The notes: generated from the letters alone by a model not told the origin. A DNA stretch of 64,000 bases from Arthrobacter gallicola (GCF_014836775.1 NZ_JACSQD010000005.1:1-64000); one strand, 5' to 3'; counted from the stretch's first letter, positions 20,809 through 29,925 are shown. Numbers and translations are program-made.

Positions 20809-23352
20809 CTACCGCTGCACGGCACCAAACCGCTCAGCAGCCAGCGCGACGGCGGCGGCACGGGATTCGGAGGCCTCGTCCGCGGTCAGCGTGCGGTCCG
20901 CAGCCCGGAAGCGCAGGGCGAAGGCGAGGGACTTGTGCCCCTCGTCGATGCCCTTGCCGGTGTAGACATCAAACAGGGCGATGTCTTCCAGCAGTTCCCC
21001 GGCGCCTTCGCGCAGGGTCTCCAGGACGGCTTCTGCCGGGATCTCCTCCGCAACAATCAAGGCCACATCCTGAGTCGTAGCCGGGTAGGCCGAGATCTCG
21101 CGGGAGACGATCACGTCCGGTGCAGCCTCGAAGAGGGCATCGGCGTTGATTTCCAGTGCCACCGTGCGGGCCGGCATGTCCCGGGCCGCGAGCAGCTTCG
21201 GGTGGAGTTCGCCGGCGTAGCCCACGGTTTCGCCGCTGCGCAGCGAGATCTTCGCGGTGCGTCCCGGGTGGAAAGCCTGGTGTTCGCCCTGGCTGATCAC
21301 CAGTTCGACGCCGAGCACGTCGCCCATGAGCCGGGCCGTGTCGACGGCGTCGGCCCAGTCCCAGGCGCGAGGGGTGTGACCGGCGCCGGCGGGAGACTCA
21401 TGCCCGGTGAACAGCGCACCAATGTGCAGCGGCTGATCCGGAATGCCGTTGTACAGCGCGTCCAGAACCTCTTCCGAGGGCCTGACACCCAGCGGCGGAA
21501 TGGACTCGGTGCCGGTCTCGTCGCCGGGCAGGAAGACCGCCGCGGACTCAAACAGCGCCAGGTCCCGGAACCCCCGGGACAGGTTCCGCTTGGCGACGTC
21601 GAACAGGCCCGGCAGCACCGAGGTGCGCAGGTAGCCGAACTCGGCGCTGAGCGGATTGGCCAGCTTCAGCGCCCGGAGCTGCTCGCCGGCAACCGGCGTG
21701 CCGAAGGTGTTGTTGTCCTCTTCCGTCACAAACGGGTAGGAGAGCACTTCGGTGAGACCCGACGCCGCCAGGGACTGGAGCAGGCGGCGGCGCTGCTGCT
21801 GGACACGGGTCAGGCCGCGCCCGGGAGGCGCGGTCGGCAGCGTGGAAGGAATCTGGTCGTAACCGACCAGGCGGATGATTTCCTCGGTGAGGTCCTCACG
21901 CGTCTCCAGGTCCGGCCGCCAGCTCGGCGGCGACACCCGGTAGCCGCCGTCGGCCTTTTCCACGTCGGCGCCCAGATCGGCCAGCGTCCCGGTGATCTGC
22001 TCCTCGGTGAAGTTGTAACCGATCAGCTTGGCCGGGAAGTCCGCGGGCAGGAAGATGCTCCGGGTTTCCGGCGCGGTGCCGGCGTCGGTGATGGACGGAT
22101 CGGCGGTGCCGCCGGCCAGTTCCACCAGCAGGTCGACTGCACGCTGCGCCGCGATGTCCGCCACGTACCAGTCCACTCCCCGTTCGAAGCGCTTGGACGC
22201 TTCGGAGGGCAGCTTATGACGGCGGCGGGAACGGCCGATGCTGACGTCGTCGAAGTGCGCTGCCTCGATCAGGACGTTGCGAGTGGTACCGGAGGCCTCG
22301 GTGGTGGCTCCGCCCATCACGCCGGCGATGCCGATGGGGCCGGACTCGTCGGTAATCAGCAGGTCCTCGGGATCGAGGGTGCGGACCTTGTCATCCAGGG
22401 TCTTGATGGTCTCTCCCGGGGCGGCACGGCGGACGGTGATTTCGCCGGTGAGCTTGTCCAGGTCGTAGAAGTGCAGCGGCTGTCCGAGCTCGAGCATCAC
22501 GTAGTTGGAGATGTCCACGATCAGGGAGATCGAGCGCATGCCGGCCAAGCGCAGGCGCGAGGACATCCACGTCGGCGTCGGACGGGTCGGATCAACGCCG
22601 CGGACGGTGCGGGCAACGAACCGGTCGCAGCCGGGCTCGCCGTAGATCGGGGCGTCGTCTGCCAGGCGCACCGGGTACCCGGCGCCGTCGGCCTCCGGAA
22701 CCTCCACCGTGGCGGCGGGATCGGTGAACTTGGTGCCGGTGGCGTGGGCGTACTCCCGGGCGGCGCCGCGGATGGAGAAGACATAGCCGCGGTCCGGGGT
22801 GACGTTGATTTCGGCTGCCTGGTCGTAGAGACCGAGCAGTTCCAGCGCGTCAGTGCCGATTTCCGGGTCCAGGCCAAGGGTGGAGAGCACCAGGATGCCG
22901 TCGTGGTCCTCGCCGATGCCCAGTTCACGGACCGAGGCGATCATGCCGGCGGAAACGTGGCCATAGGTCTTGCGCGGGCTGATCCGGAAGTCTCCGGGCA
23001 GCACGGCGCCGGGCAGGGTGACAACCACCTTGTCCCCGACCTCGAAGTTGTGCGCACCGCAGACGATGCCCTGTACGCCGGACGGATCGATCCCGTCACC
23101 GCTCAGCGTCTGCTCGGTACCTTCGGGCACTACGCGGACGGTGCACCAGTTGATGGTTTTGCCGTTCTTCTGCGGTTCGGGCTCTTTGGAGAGCACCTGA
23201 CCCACAACCACCGGGCCCTGCAGCTCGTCGGTGGGACGGTGGACGTCCTCTTCCTCCAAACCAACCTTGACCAGCTCGGCCATCACGTCTTCGGCGGTTG
23301 CGTCCGCCGGAACCTGGGCATACTCGCGCAGCCAGGAAAGTGGGATTCTCAC
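20809..23352 (-). CDS. pheT: Phenylalanyl-tRNA synthetase beta subunit
   Basis: 847 residues, full length. N-terminal MRIPLSWLREYA start, tRNA-binding (EMAP-like) domain with GIVCGAHNF near 115, B3/B4 editing domain with CDRFVARTVRGVDP near 245, B5 domain with RVSPPSWRPDLET.EDL near 485, a catalytic-like core, and a C-terminal ferredoxin-fold anticodon-binding domain with [19 protein letters not shown] near 810. It begins directly after the pheS stop (GTG start). The last ~205 bp exist a second time at 19.8-20.06 kb, so the 3' end of this gene may itself have been supplied by the incoming element. Confidence 0.97.
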   Translation of the reverse strand: MRIPLSWLREYAQVPADATAEDVMAELVKVGLEEEDVHRPTDELQGPVVVGQVLSKEPEPQKNGKTINWCTVRVVPEGTEQTLSGDGIDPSGVQGIVCGAHNFEVGDKVVVTLPGAVLPGDFRISPRKTYGHVSAGMIASVRELGIGEDHDGILVLSTLGLDPEIGTDALELLGLYDQAAEINVTPDRGYVFSIRGAAREYAHATGTKFTDPAATVEVPEADGAGYPVRLADDAPIYGEPGCDRFVARTVRGVDPTRPTPTWMSSRLRLAGMRSISLIVDISNYVMLELGQPLHFYDLDKLTGEITVRRAAPGETIKTLDDKVRTLDPEDLLITDESGPIGIAGVMGGATTEASGTTRNVLIEAAHFDDVSIGRSRRRHKLPSEASKRFERGVDWYVADIAAQRAVDLLVELAGGTADPSITDAGTAPETRSIFLPADFPAKLIGYNFTEEQITGTLADLGADVEKADGGYRVSPPSWRPDLETREDLTEEIIRLVGYDQIPSTLPTAPPGRGLTRVQQQRRRLLQSLAASGLTEVLSYPFVTEEDNNTFGTPVAGEQLRALKLANPLSAEFGYLRTSVLPGLFDVAKRNLSRGFRDLALFESAAVFLPGDETGTESIPPLGVRPSEEVLDALYNGIPDQPLHIGALFTGHESPAGAGHTPRAWDWADAVDTARLMGDVLGVELVISQGEHQAFHPGRTAKISLRSGETVGYAGELHPKLLAARDMPARTVALEINADALFEAAPDVIVSREISAYPATTQDVALIVAEEIPAEAVLETLREGAGELLEDIALFDVYTGKGIDEGHKSLAFALRFRAADRTLTADEASESRAAAVALAAERFGAVQR

Positions 23353-24429
23353 TTAGATCTCCATCCCGAAGTGTTCGCTGAAACGTACGTCGCCTTCGAT
23401 CATGTCCCGCATATCCGATACTTCGTTGCGGAACATCAGGGCACGTTCAATGCCCATGCCAAAGGCAAAACCTGAATAGACCTCGGGGTCAATGCCCGCT
23501 GCGCGCAGCACGTTGGGGTTGACCATGCCGCAGCCGCCCCACTCGATCCAGCGTGGCCCGCCCTTGGCGCCGGGGTGCCAGATGTCCAGCTCGGCGCTGG
23601 GTTCGGTGAACGGGAAGTAGTTGGGCCGGAGCCGGACCTTCGCCTCGTCGCCGAAGAGCACGCGGGTGAAGTGTTCCAGGGTGCCGACCAGGTCTGCCAT
23701 GGTCAGGCCCTTGTCGATGGCCAGGCCTTCGAACTGGTGGAACACCGGGGTGTGGGTCGCATCGAGCTCGTCGGTGCGGAACACCTTCCCGGGGCAGAGC
23801 ACGTAGATCGGCAGGTCACGCTCGAGCATGGAACGGACCTGGACCGGTGAGGTGTGCGTGCGCATGAGCAGGTGCGCTTCGGGAGGCTCCACGAAGAAGG
23901 TGTCCTGCATTTCGCGGGCCGGGTGGTCCGGCTCGAAGTTCAGCGCGTCAAAGTTGAACCACTCGGATTCGACCTCGGGGCCTTCGGCGATTTCCCAGCC
24001 CATGCCCACAAAAATGTCACTGACGCGGTCCTGCAGGGTGGACAGCGGGTGGCGTCCGCCGATGCGGCGGCGGCGCGGGGCAGCCGTGACGTCAACGGCT
24101 TCCTCGACGAGGATCCGGGCGTCGCGCTCAGCTTCCAGCTCAACGGTGCGGGCGGCGAGCGCCTGGTTGATCCGTCCGCGGGCAGGGCCAACGACCTTGC
24201 CGGCCGCTGCTTTCTGCTCCTTGGGGAGTCCGCCGATCTGCCGGTTGGCCAGGGCCAGCGGCGACTTCTCACCGGTAACGGCGATGCGGACGTCCTTGAG
24301 GGCGTCCAGGTCGGCCGCGGAGCTGATGGCTGCGAGCGCTGCGTCGACGGCGGCTGTGACCGCTGACTCGTCCAGCGGGTTGGGTGCCGCGGTGTCTGGG
24401 GAGTCCATCCCCGGTATGGAATTCGACAT
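23353..24429 (-). CDS. pheS: Phenylalanyl-tRNA synthetase alpha subunit
   Basis: 358 residues, catalytic subunit of the (alpha-beta)2 enzyme. Class II motifs: HPAREMQDTFF near 185, LRTHTSPVQVR-like MRTHTSPVQV near 210, FRTDELDATHTPVFHQFEGL near 235, and GCGMVNPNVL near 315 with GFAFGMGIERALM. Operonic with pheT with no gap. A GC-rich hairpin lies in the probable 5' leader. Confidence 0.97.
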   Translation of the reverse strand: MSNSIPGMDSPDTAAPNPLDESAVTAAVDAALAAISSAADLDALKDVRIAVTGEKSPLALANRQIGGLPKEQKAAAGKVVGPARGRINQALAARTVELEAERDARILVEEAVDVTAAPRRRRIGGRHPLSTLQDRVSDIFVGMGWEIAEGPEVESEWFNFDALNFEPDHPAREMQDTFFVEPPEAHLLMRTHTSPVQVRSMLERDLPIYVLCPGKVFRTDELDATHTPVFHQFEGLAIDKGLTMADLVGTLEHFTRVLFGDEAKVRLRPNYFPFTEPSAELDIWHPGAKGGPRWIEWGGCGMVNPNVLRAAGIDPEVYSGFAFGMGIERALMFRNEVSDMRDMIEGDVRFSEHFGMEI

Positions 24430-24483
24430 GTACCGTTCTTACCTGTTTCCGGCCGTGTTGGTTGGTGTTTCCTAAAAGATGCT

Positions 24484-24508
24484 CGCAGGCAAAGGTACGA
24501 AGCCTGCG
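24484..24508 (-). promoter_or_regulatory. Hairpin in the pheS leader, possible attenuator
   Basis: CGCAGGC, 11-nt loop, GCCTGCG; on the minus strand it is followed by AGCATCTTTTAGG about 55 bp before pheS. A TAGACT hexamer just upstream (24513-24518) could be the -10, which would put the hairpin at the very start of the message. No phenylalanine-rich leader peptide and no T-box were found. Confidence 0.35.
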
Positions 24509-24580
24509 GCTACCAGTCTAACCAACGAACACCTGGCGGCCGGGCAGTGTGAAGGCGCACCGCTGCCCTACCATTGGCCC

Positions 24581-25090
24581 ATGACTCCGGCCCAGCGAAC
24601 AGGCAGCGGCAGCCACCGCCTCCGGCTCCCGCATCGGCTTCGCCGCACGGTGAATCTGCTCAACGGAACGACGGCGGCAGGCCTGGTCATGGGGCGGACC
24701 GCAGGGCTGCGGCTGCGGCGCGGGCCGGCGGGGATCCTGCTCGCCGGGGGTTGGACGCACAGGCTCCCGCACGCAGCAGCTTTCACCGTCGGCAACGTCG
24801 TGATCTACCGTTCGCGGGTTTCGGCTGCCTTCGAGCCTTCCGCGGCGGGGTCAGCTTCTCCCCTGCTGCGGCACGAGGCAAGGCACACCTCCCAGTACGC
24901 CGTGCTTGGCTGGGCCTTCCTGCCGCTGTATTTCGCCGCCGCGGGGATATCCCGGCTGCGTTCCGGCGACCCGGCGTCGGCCAACATCTTCGAAATCCTG
25001 GCCGGGCTCGACGACGGCGGCTACCGGAGCGCCGGTGCGGGCGCCCAGCGCCCAGCCGGTCCATGCACGGACAGCGCACAAAGAGGCTGA
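24581..25090 (+). CDS. Hypothetical protein with HEXXH motif
   Basis: 169 residues from ATG 24581. HEARH at 98-102 fits the zinc-peptidase HEXXH pattern and is followed by TSQYAVLGWAFLPLYF, a layout I associate with DUF4157-like proteins (HE..H..QY..LG..F.P.Y). NIFEILA near 145 corresponds to the downstream conserved segment of such proteins. Too short for a complete known peptidase. Divergent from pheS. The assignment is a motif-level guess. Confidence 0.65.
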   Translation: MTPAQRTGSGSHRLRLPHRLRRTVNLLNGTTAAGLVMGRTAGLRLRRGPAGILLAGGWTHRLPHAAAFTVGNVVIYRSRVSAAFEPSAAGSASPLLRHEARHTSQYAVLGWAFLPLYFAAAGISRLRSGDPASANIFEILAGLDDGGYRSAGAGAQRPAGPCTDSAQRG

Positions 25091-25108
25091 CCCCACCGGG
25101 GGAATCAT

Positions 25109-25124
25109 TCGAACATATGTTCTA
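25109..25124 (+). promoter_or_regulatory. LexA (SOS) box upstream of the radical SAM gene
   Basis: TCGAACATATGTTCTA matches the actinobacterial consensus TCGAAC-N4-GTTCGA at 11 of the 12 fixed positions. It ends 8 bp before the start codon, so LexA would block initiation directly. Confidence 0.85.
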
Positions 25125-25132
25125 ATGGTGGG

Positions 25133-26197
25133 ATGAGGTGGCAGCAGCAGGAACCCAAGGCCGCACCCGCAGCGGAGGTTTTACTGCCCCTGCAGGGACT
25201 TGTCAGGTCGGTTCAGACCCCGGCTTTCGCCGGGGTCACCTTCCACGAAGTTCTGGCCAAGTCGGTGCTGAATAAGGTCCCCGCGTCTTCCTCCATGCCG
25301 TTTGGCTGGACGGTGAACCCGTACCGCGGCTGCAGCCACGCCTGCGTCTACTGCTTCGCCCGCAAAACGCACAGCTACCTGGACCTGGACTCCGGGGCGG
25401 ATTTCGACAGCCAGCTGGTGGTGAAGACCAACACGGGCGAGGTACTCCGCCGGGAGCTGGCCCGGCCCTCCTGGAAGCACGAGCATGTGGCGATGGGAAC
25501 CAACACCGACCCCTATCAGCGCGCTGAAGGCCGCTACAAGCTCATGCCGGAGATCATCCGCGCCCTGGCGGACAGCGGCACACCGTTCTCCATCCTCACC
25601 AAGGGGACCCTGCTGGCACGGGACCTTCCGCTGCTGACCGAGGCCGCCCAGCACACTCCAATCAGCATGGGAATCTCCCTGGCCCTGCTGGATCCGGACC
25701 TTGCCAAGCGGGTTGAGCCGGGCACCCCGTCCCCGAAGGCACGACTGGAGCTGATCAGCCGGATCCGGGATGCCGGCATGGAATGCAACGTGATGGCCAT
25801 GCCGATCCTGCCGTGGCTGACCGACGGAGACGAATCGCTGGACGCACTCTTCTCCGCCCTGGCTGCCGCCGGTGCATCGTCCGTCACCGCCGGCGCACTG
25901 CACCTCCGCCCCGGTGCACGCGAGTGGTACCGGCAATGGCTGGGCCGGGACTATCCGCAGCTGAGCGCTAAGTACGATGCTCTATTCACCGGCGGGTCCT
26001 ATGCCTCCAAGGAATACCGGACCTGGCTGGCCGGGCGCATCCGGTTCTTCAAGGCCCGCCACGGCTTCGACGGCAAAAACCAGTTCCTCGCCACCCGCAG
26101 CGCCGGGCAGCGGCCTGGGGACCGGGCAGCCGTCCCGGCGTTGCCCGCCAAGCCGGGTCAGGAGCGGCTTCCGGCTGCGGCTGGAACCCTGTTCTGA
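25133..26197 (+). CDS. Rv2578c-family radical SAM protein, LexA-controlled
   Basis: 354 residues. The [4Fe-4S] ligands form CSHACVYC at residues 67-74 (C67, C71, C74). It belongs to the spore photoproduct lyase-like radical SAM group (PYRGCSHACVYCFAR, GTNTDPYQRAEG.Y, FSILTKG). The molecular substrate is not established; the SOS box immediately upstream suggests a DNA-damage role. I recall the Mycobacterium tuberculosis homologue Rv2578c being listed in the LexA regulon but cannot check it here. The C-terminal 50 residues are low-complexity. The ATG sits right after the box, implying a very short or absent leader. Confidence 0.88.
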   Translation: MRWQQQEPKAAPAAEVLLPLQGLVRSVQTPAFAGVTFHEVLAKSVLNKVPASSSMPFGWTVNPYRGCSHACVYCFARKTHSYLDLDSGADFDSQLVVKTNTGEVLRRELARPSWKHEHVAMGTNTDPYQRAEGRYKLMPEIIRALADSGTPFSILTKGTLLARDLPLLTEAAQHTPISMGISLALLDPDLAKRVEPGTPSPKARLELISRIRDAGMECNVMAMPILPWLTDGDESLDALFSALAAAGASSVTAGALHLRPGAREWYRQWLGRDYPQLSAKYDALFTGGSYASKEYRTWLAGRIRFFKARHGFDGKNQFLATRSAGQRPGDRAAVPALPAKPGQERLPAAAGTLF

Positions 26198-26234
26198 TTC
26201 CGGCTACGGCAGGGTTTGCTGCTGGTGGGACGTC

Positions 26235-26711
26235 CTAGGATGGCTCCCGCGGTGGTCGTTGCAGCTGGAGGGCAGGATTCTGCACGCCGGCTGCCTGCAG
26301 CATCGCCGAGACGATCGGCAGGTCAGCGGGGATCCACGGCAGCTCCGCGAGCTCCAGTGAATCGAGCCGGACCCAGCGCAGTTCGTCATGGTCCTCCAGC
26401 GGCTGCGGCTCACCGGCGGTGAGCTGGACCAGCCAGACCCGCATCGCCGCAGACTGGTTCAGCGGCCAGCCCTGCGCCAGGGGCCCGGTAATCTCGGCAC
26501 CCAGAGCAACCTCCACGCCCAGCTCCTCGGCCAGTTCACGGTGCAGGGCGGCTTCACACGTCTCCCCCGGCTCCACCTTCCCGCCAGGGAACTCCCACAT
26601 TCCGGCATACTGCTCGGGTGCGGACCGGCGGGCAGCCAGGAGGCTGCGTGGACTGCGCAGGTCATCAACGATCGCGGCACCGACCACCTGCTTCAACTCT
26701 GGATTCAACAC
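26235..26711 (-). CDS. mutT: NUDIX hydrolase, MutT-like (8-oxo-dGTP diphosphatase candidate)
   Basis: 158 residues. The Nudix box GGKVEPGETCEAALHRELAEELGV (split here as GX5EX7REUXEEXGU) lies at about residues 43-66. The preceding MWEFPGG is typical of MutT enzymes that cleanse the dGTP pool. The C-terminal ~20 residues are proline-rich and not conserved. It is divergent from the MFS gene. Start taken as GTG. Confidence 0.85.
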   Translation of the reverse strand: MLNPELKQVVGAAIVDDLRSPRSLLAARRSAPEQYAGMWEFPGGKVEPGETCEAALHRELAEELGVEVALGAEITGPLAQGWPLNQSAAMRVWLVQLTAGEPQPLEDHDELRWVRLDSLELAELPWIPADLPIVSAMLQAAGVQNPALQLQRPPREPS

Positions 26712-26930
26712 AGCTCGAGTCTACGGTCCCCGCTGCACTACACTGGACGGCGACGGTTCAACGCCGTCCCCGGCCCGGTTTCTCGCAGCAGAGTTCTCGC
26801 TGCGGGGTCCTGCCTCTGGTTATCCAGTGCGGCGGAACCGGCAGCCCCTCTCCCGCAGCCTGGCCATCCATGCGCGTCCGTGTGTCCACGGGCCCGCGGC
26901 TCACCGCTGATCCGAAAGCACCACATTTTT

Positions 26931-28190
26931 ATGCCTGCACCGAGTACATCGGCTTCCACAACCCGCAACGCCGCCCTGGCGATCACCGCTCTAGCCGCCG
27001 GCGGCTTTGCCATCGGCACCACCGAATTCGCCATCATGGGCCTGCTCCAGGAAATGGTGACCGACCTTGGCATCTCGGTCCCCGCGGGCGGACACGTGAT
27101 CTCCGCCTACGCCCTGGGCGTCGTCGTCGGAGCTCCGCTGCTCGCGGCGCTCGGAGCCAAGATGCCGCGCAAACGGCTAGCGCTGGGCCTGATGGCGTTC
27201 TTCGCCGTCGCCAACCTCTCCTCCTTCATCGCCCCGGACTACGGCTGGCTGCTGGTAACCCGGTTCCTCTCGGGCCTTCCGCACGGAGCGTTCTTCGGCG
27301 TTGCCGCCGTCATCGCGGCCTCCCTGGTGGCGCCAACCCGGCGTGGCTGGGCGATATCCATGGTGATGCTTGGCCTGAGCGTCGCCAACGTGATCGGTGT
27401 TCCGTTCGCGACCTGGCTGGGCCAGCAGGCAGGCTGGCGCTGGATGTTTGTCCTGGTCGGCGCCATTGCCCTGCTCAGCGTTGCCCTGGTGGCACGGTTC
27501 GTGCCGTTCCAGGCAGCACACCCTGACGCCAGTATCCGGCGTGAGCTGAGTGCCCTGCGCCGGATTCAGGTCTGGCTGGCGCTGCTGGTGGGCACGGTCG
27601 GATTTGGCGGGTTCTTCGCCGTTTACACCTATATCTCCCCCACCATGACCGAAGTTGCCGGGCTCCCACTCTCCGTTCTGCCCCTGATCGTTGGGCTGTA
27701 CGGTGTGGGCCAGGTCGTCGGCAACGTCGTCGGCGGACGGATCGCGGACCGCTCTGTCATGGGCAGTATCTACGCAGTGCTGGCCGGTACGGCAGTCATC
27801 CTGGCCATCTACGCCTGGGCCGTGCAGTACAAGGCGGGCGCCGTCATCCTGGTATTCCTTGTCGGGGCCATTGGCTCCGCGCTGACTCCGGCCCTGCAGA
27901 CCCGCCTGCTGGATGTGTCCCCGGGGGCTCCGTCCCTTGCCTCCTCGCTGAACCATGCTGCCCTGAACGTTGCTAACGCGCTCGGTGCCATGGTCGGCGG
28001 GCTTGTTATTGCCTGGGGATGGGGGTTCCGTTCTCCCGCCGTCGTGGGAGCTGTTCTGGCCCTGCTGGGCCTGGGCATCGCGCTGCTTAGCGGTGAACTG
28101 GACCGCCGGCGCGCGAAGCAGGGTCTGGAAGGTTCCGGACAGCCCGCTTCCGGGGCCGGCCCGGTGCCGGATACATCCAGCTCACGGTAG
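26931..28190 (+). CDS. MFS transporter, DHA1 drug-efflux type (AraJ/CmlR-like)
   Basis: 419 residues from ATG 26931, with 12 predicted helices. The N-terminal GGFAIGTTEFAIMGLLQEM motif is the signature of the AraJ/YdhP/Cml efflux branch. The loop 2-3 motif MPRKRLALG follows near 78. Likely a proton antiporter exporting small molecules; substrate unknown. The open frame extends 180 residues upstream through the divergent mutT gene and was trimmed. Nothing upstream suggests a dedicated regulator. Confidence 0.87.
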   Translation: MPAPSTSASTTRNAALAITALAAGGFAIGTTEFAIMGLLQEMVTDLGISVPAGGHVISAYALGVVVGAPLLAALGAKMPRKRLALGLMAFFAVANLSSFIAPDYGWLLVTRFLSGLPHGAFFGVAAVIAASLVAPTRRGWAISMVMLGLSVANVIGVPFATWLGQQAGWRWMFVLVGAIALLSVALVARFVPFQAAHPDASIRRELSALRRIQVWLALLVGTVGFGGFFAVYTYISPTMTEVAGLPLSVLPLIVGLYGVGQVVGNVVGGRIADRSVMGSIYAVLAGTAVILAIYAWAVQYKAGAVILVFLVGAIGSALTPALQTRLLDVSPGAPSLASSLNHAALNVANALGAMVGGLVIAWGWGFRSPAVVGAVLALLGLGIALLSGELDRRRAKQGLEGSGQPASGAGPVPDTSSSR

Positions 28191-28206
28191 CCGCAGTCTC
28201 AGTACG

Positions 28207-29109
28207 TCAGCGGTTTTGGGCGCGGGCGGAGGCGTACAGGCATACGGTGGCGGCCGTGCCCACGTTGAGGCTTTCAGCCTGCCCGTACACGGGAACGGCT
28301 ACGCGGCGGTCGGCGGCGTCGAGTTCGGTCTGTGAGAGGCCCTGAGCCTCGTTGCCGAAGAGCCATGCGGTTGGATCCTCCAGCCGCGGACCGGCGCTGT
28401 TCCCGGCATCGGCGGCGGGAGCCAGCCGGCGGAGGGCTGAGGCGTCCTGGAGCTCGTCCAGATCCTGGTCCCCGTAGCCGTCGGCGGCAAGTATGGTGAT
28501 TCCGGCGTCGTGCAGTGCACTGGCCAGCTCTGCGAAGTCCACGCCGGAAACAACCGGCAGATGAAAGAGCGAGCCGGCGGTGGACCGGACGGCTTTGGGG
28601 TTATGAATGTCAACGCTGGAAGCCGTCAGGATCACGGCGTCTGCGCCGGCCGAATCAGCGGCCCGCAGGATAGTTCCCGCGTTTCCCGGATCCCGTACCT
28701 CGCACATAACGGCCAGCAGTCTGGGCCTCCGCGCCAGCACGTCTTCAAGAGCCGGTGACTGGATGCGGCAGACAGCAATGATTCCCTGTGGAGACACGGT
28801 GTCCGCCATGGCGGCCAGGACGTCGTCGGTGGCCAGCCGCAGGGTCAGCCCCCGGCTAAGGTCGGCCAGTTCCGGCACGCGTTCCAGGCAGGCGGGAGTC
28901 GCATAGACCTCATGCACGACGGCGGGACGGCCCGCGTCCGCGGCCCTGCGGTGCGAGAGCAGTGCCTCACGTACGGCCTGCGGCCCTTCGGCCAGGAACC
29001 TGCCGGTCTTTAAACGCGCCGAACGCCCCGCCAGCTTCGCCGCTTCCTTCACCCGATCGGCTCGGGGATTGGACATCAGCGGCGCTGGGGAGCGTCCGGC
29101 GTCAAACAT
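28207..29109 (-). CDS. TrmH/SpoU-family RNA 2'-O-methyltransferase
   Basis: 300 residues. The SPOUT knot motifs are present: motif 1 VRDPGNAGTILRAADSAGADAV near 140, motif 2 LFGNEAQGLS near 250, motif 3 VPVYGQAESLNVGTAATVCLY near 275. An N-terminal substrate-binding domain (FLAEGPQAVREAL) precedes it. Methylates a ribose in rRNA or tRNA. It lies 18 bp downstream of rplT on the same strand, the usual neighbour of this family near rplT/pheS. Confidence 0.93.
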   Translation of the reverse strand: MFDAGRSPAPLMSNPRADRVKEAAKLAGRSARLKTGRFLAEGPQAVREALLSHRRAADAGRPAVVHEVYATPACLERVPELADLSRGLTLRLATDDVLAAMADTVSPQGIIAVCRIQSPALEDVLARRPRLLAVMCEVRDPGNAGTILRAADSAGADAVILTASSVDIHNPKAVRSTAGSLFHLPVVSGVDFAELASALHDAGITILAADGYGDQDLDELQDASALRRLAPAADAGNSAGPRLEDPTAWLFGNEAQGLSQTELDAADRRVAVPVYGQAESLNVGTAATVCLYASARAQNR

Positions 29110-29127
29110 GTTCAGCAGATACCGAAC

Positions 29128-29799
29128 TTAGCCCTGGAACTTCTGGCGGGCTTCGCCGCCAGCAGGCTCCAGGCCAGCAGCCTTAGCTGCTTCCACGGAG
29201 TTGAACCAGTACTCGGCCTCAGTCTGCTCGTACCAGGTGGAACCCGGAACGTGGTACTTGCCGGTGGCGGCACCCTTGATGACAAAGCCCTCGGGAGCTT
29301 CGCCTTCAGATGCCTTGAAACCGCCGTCAGCAACGGTGGCGGTTGCGGCCGGGGCAGCCTTCGCAGCCGGAGCGGTCTTAGCAGCCTTGGCCGGGGCCTT
29401 CTTGGCAACCGGAGCTGCGGCAGCGGCCGGAGCGGAGGTGTCGGACGGGAGAGCATCCTTGGCAACCTGCACCAGGGTGGCGAACGCGTTGGCGTCGTTC
29501 ACGGCCAGCTCGGCGAGCATGCGGCGGTCAACCTCGATCTCAGCAGCCTTCAGGCCCTGGATGAGGCGGTTGTAGGTGAGGCCGTTGGCGCGGGAAGCAG
29601 CGTTGATGCGCTGGATCCAGAGGCGGCGGAAGTCACCCTTGCGCTTGCGGCGGTCACCGTAGCTGTACACATACGAGTGCAGCAGCTGCTCTTTGGCCTT
29701 GCGGACCAGGCGCGAACGCTGTCCGCGGTAGCCCTTGGCGCGCTCGAGGATTACCCGACGCTTCTTATGGGCGTTAATCGCCCGCTTCACACGTGCCAC
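29128..29799 (-). CDS. rplT: Ribosomal protein L20 with an extra C-terminal domain
   Basis: Residues 1-118 are canonical L20 ([24 protein letters not shown]), which binds 23S rRNA early in 50S assembly. Residues 120-165 are an Ala/Lys/Pro-rich linker. Residues 168-213 form a small folded-looking domain ([18 protein letters not shown], then [16 protein letters not shown]), which I recall under the name sunset domain and which also occurs at the ends of other actinobacterial ribosomal proteins. At 223 residues it is nearly twice normal size. The frame is continuous with good codon use, so this is a real fusion. Confidence 0.95.
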   Translation of the reverse strand: MARVKRAINAHKKRRVILERAKGYRGQRSRLVRKAKEQLLHSYVYSYGDRRKRKGDFRRLWIQRINAASRANGLTYNRLIQGLKAAEIEVDRRMLAELAVNDANAFATLVQVAKDALPSDTSAPAAAAAPVAKKAPAKAAKTAPAAKAAPAATATVADGGFKASEGEAPEGFVIKGAATGKYHVPGSTWYEQTEAEYWFNSVEAAKAAGLEPAGGEARQKFQG

Positions 29800-29925
29800 G
29801 TGCGTACTCCTTAAAAATTATGTCCCGCGCACTTCTTCTGTGTGCGATGGCCTGCAGGAGGCCACGGGAAAGCTAGATGGTTGGTGGAACAGTCCTTTGG
29901 CGGACCGCCCGGTTGGAAGGATCGG

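Noticed and set aside
20935..23475. 846-codon open frame on the plus strand opposite pheT
   Set aside because: Shadow of pheT, which has all family domains; the antisense product has no recognisable motif.
24430..24580. T-box riboswitch before pheS
   Set aside because: No T-box consensus or antiterminator could be found; only a simple hairpin is present.
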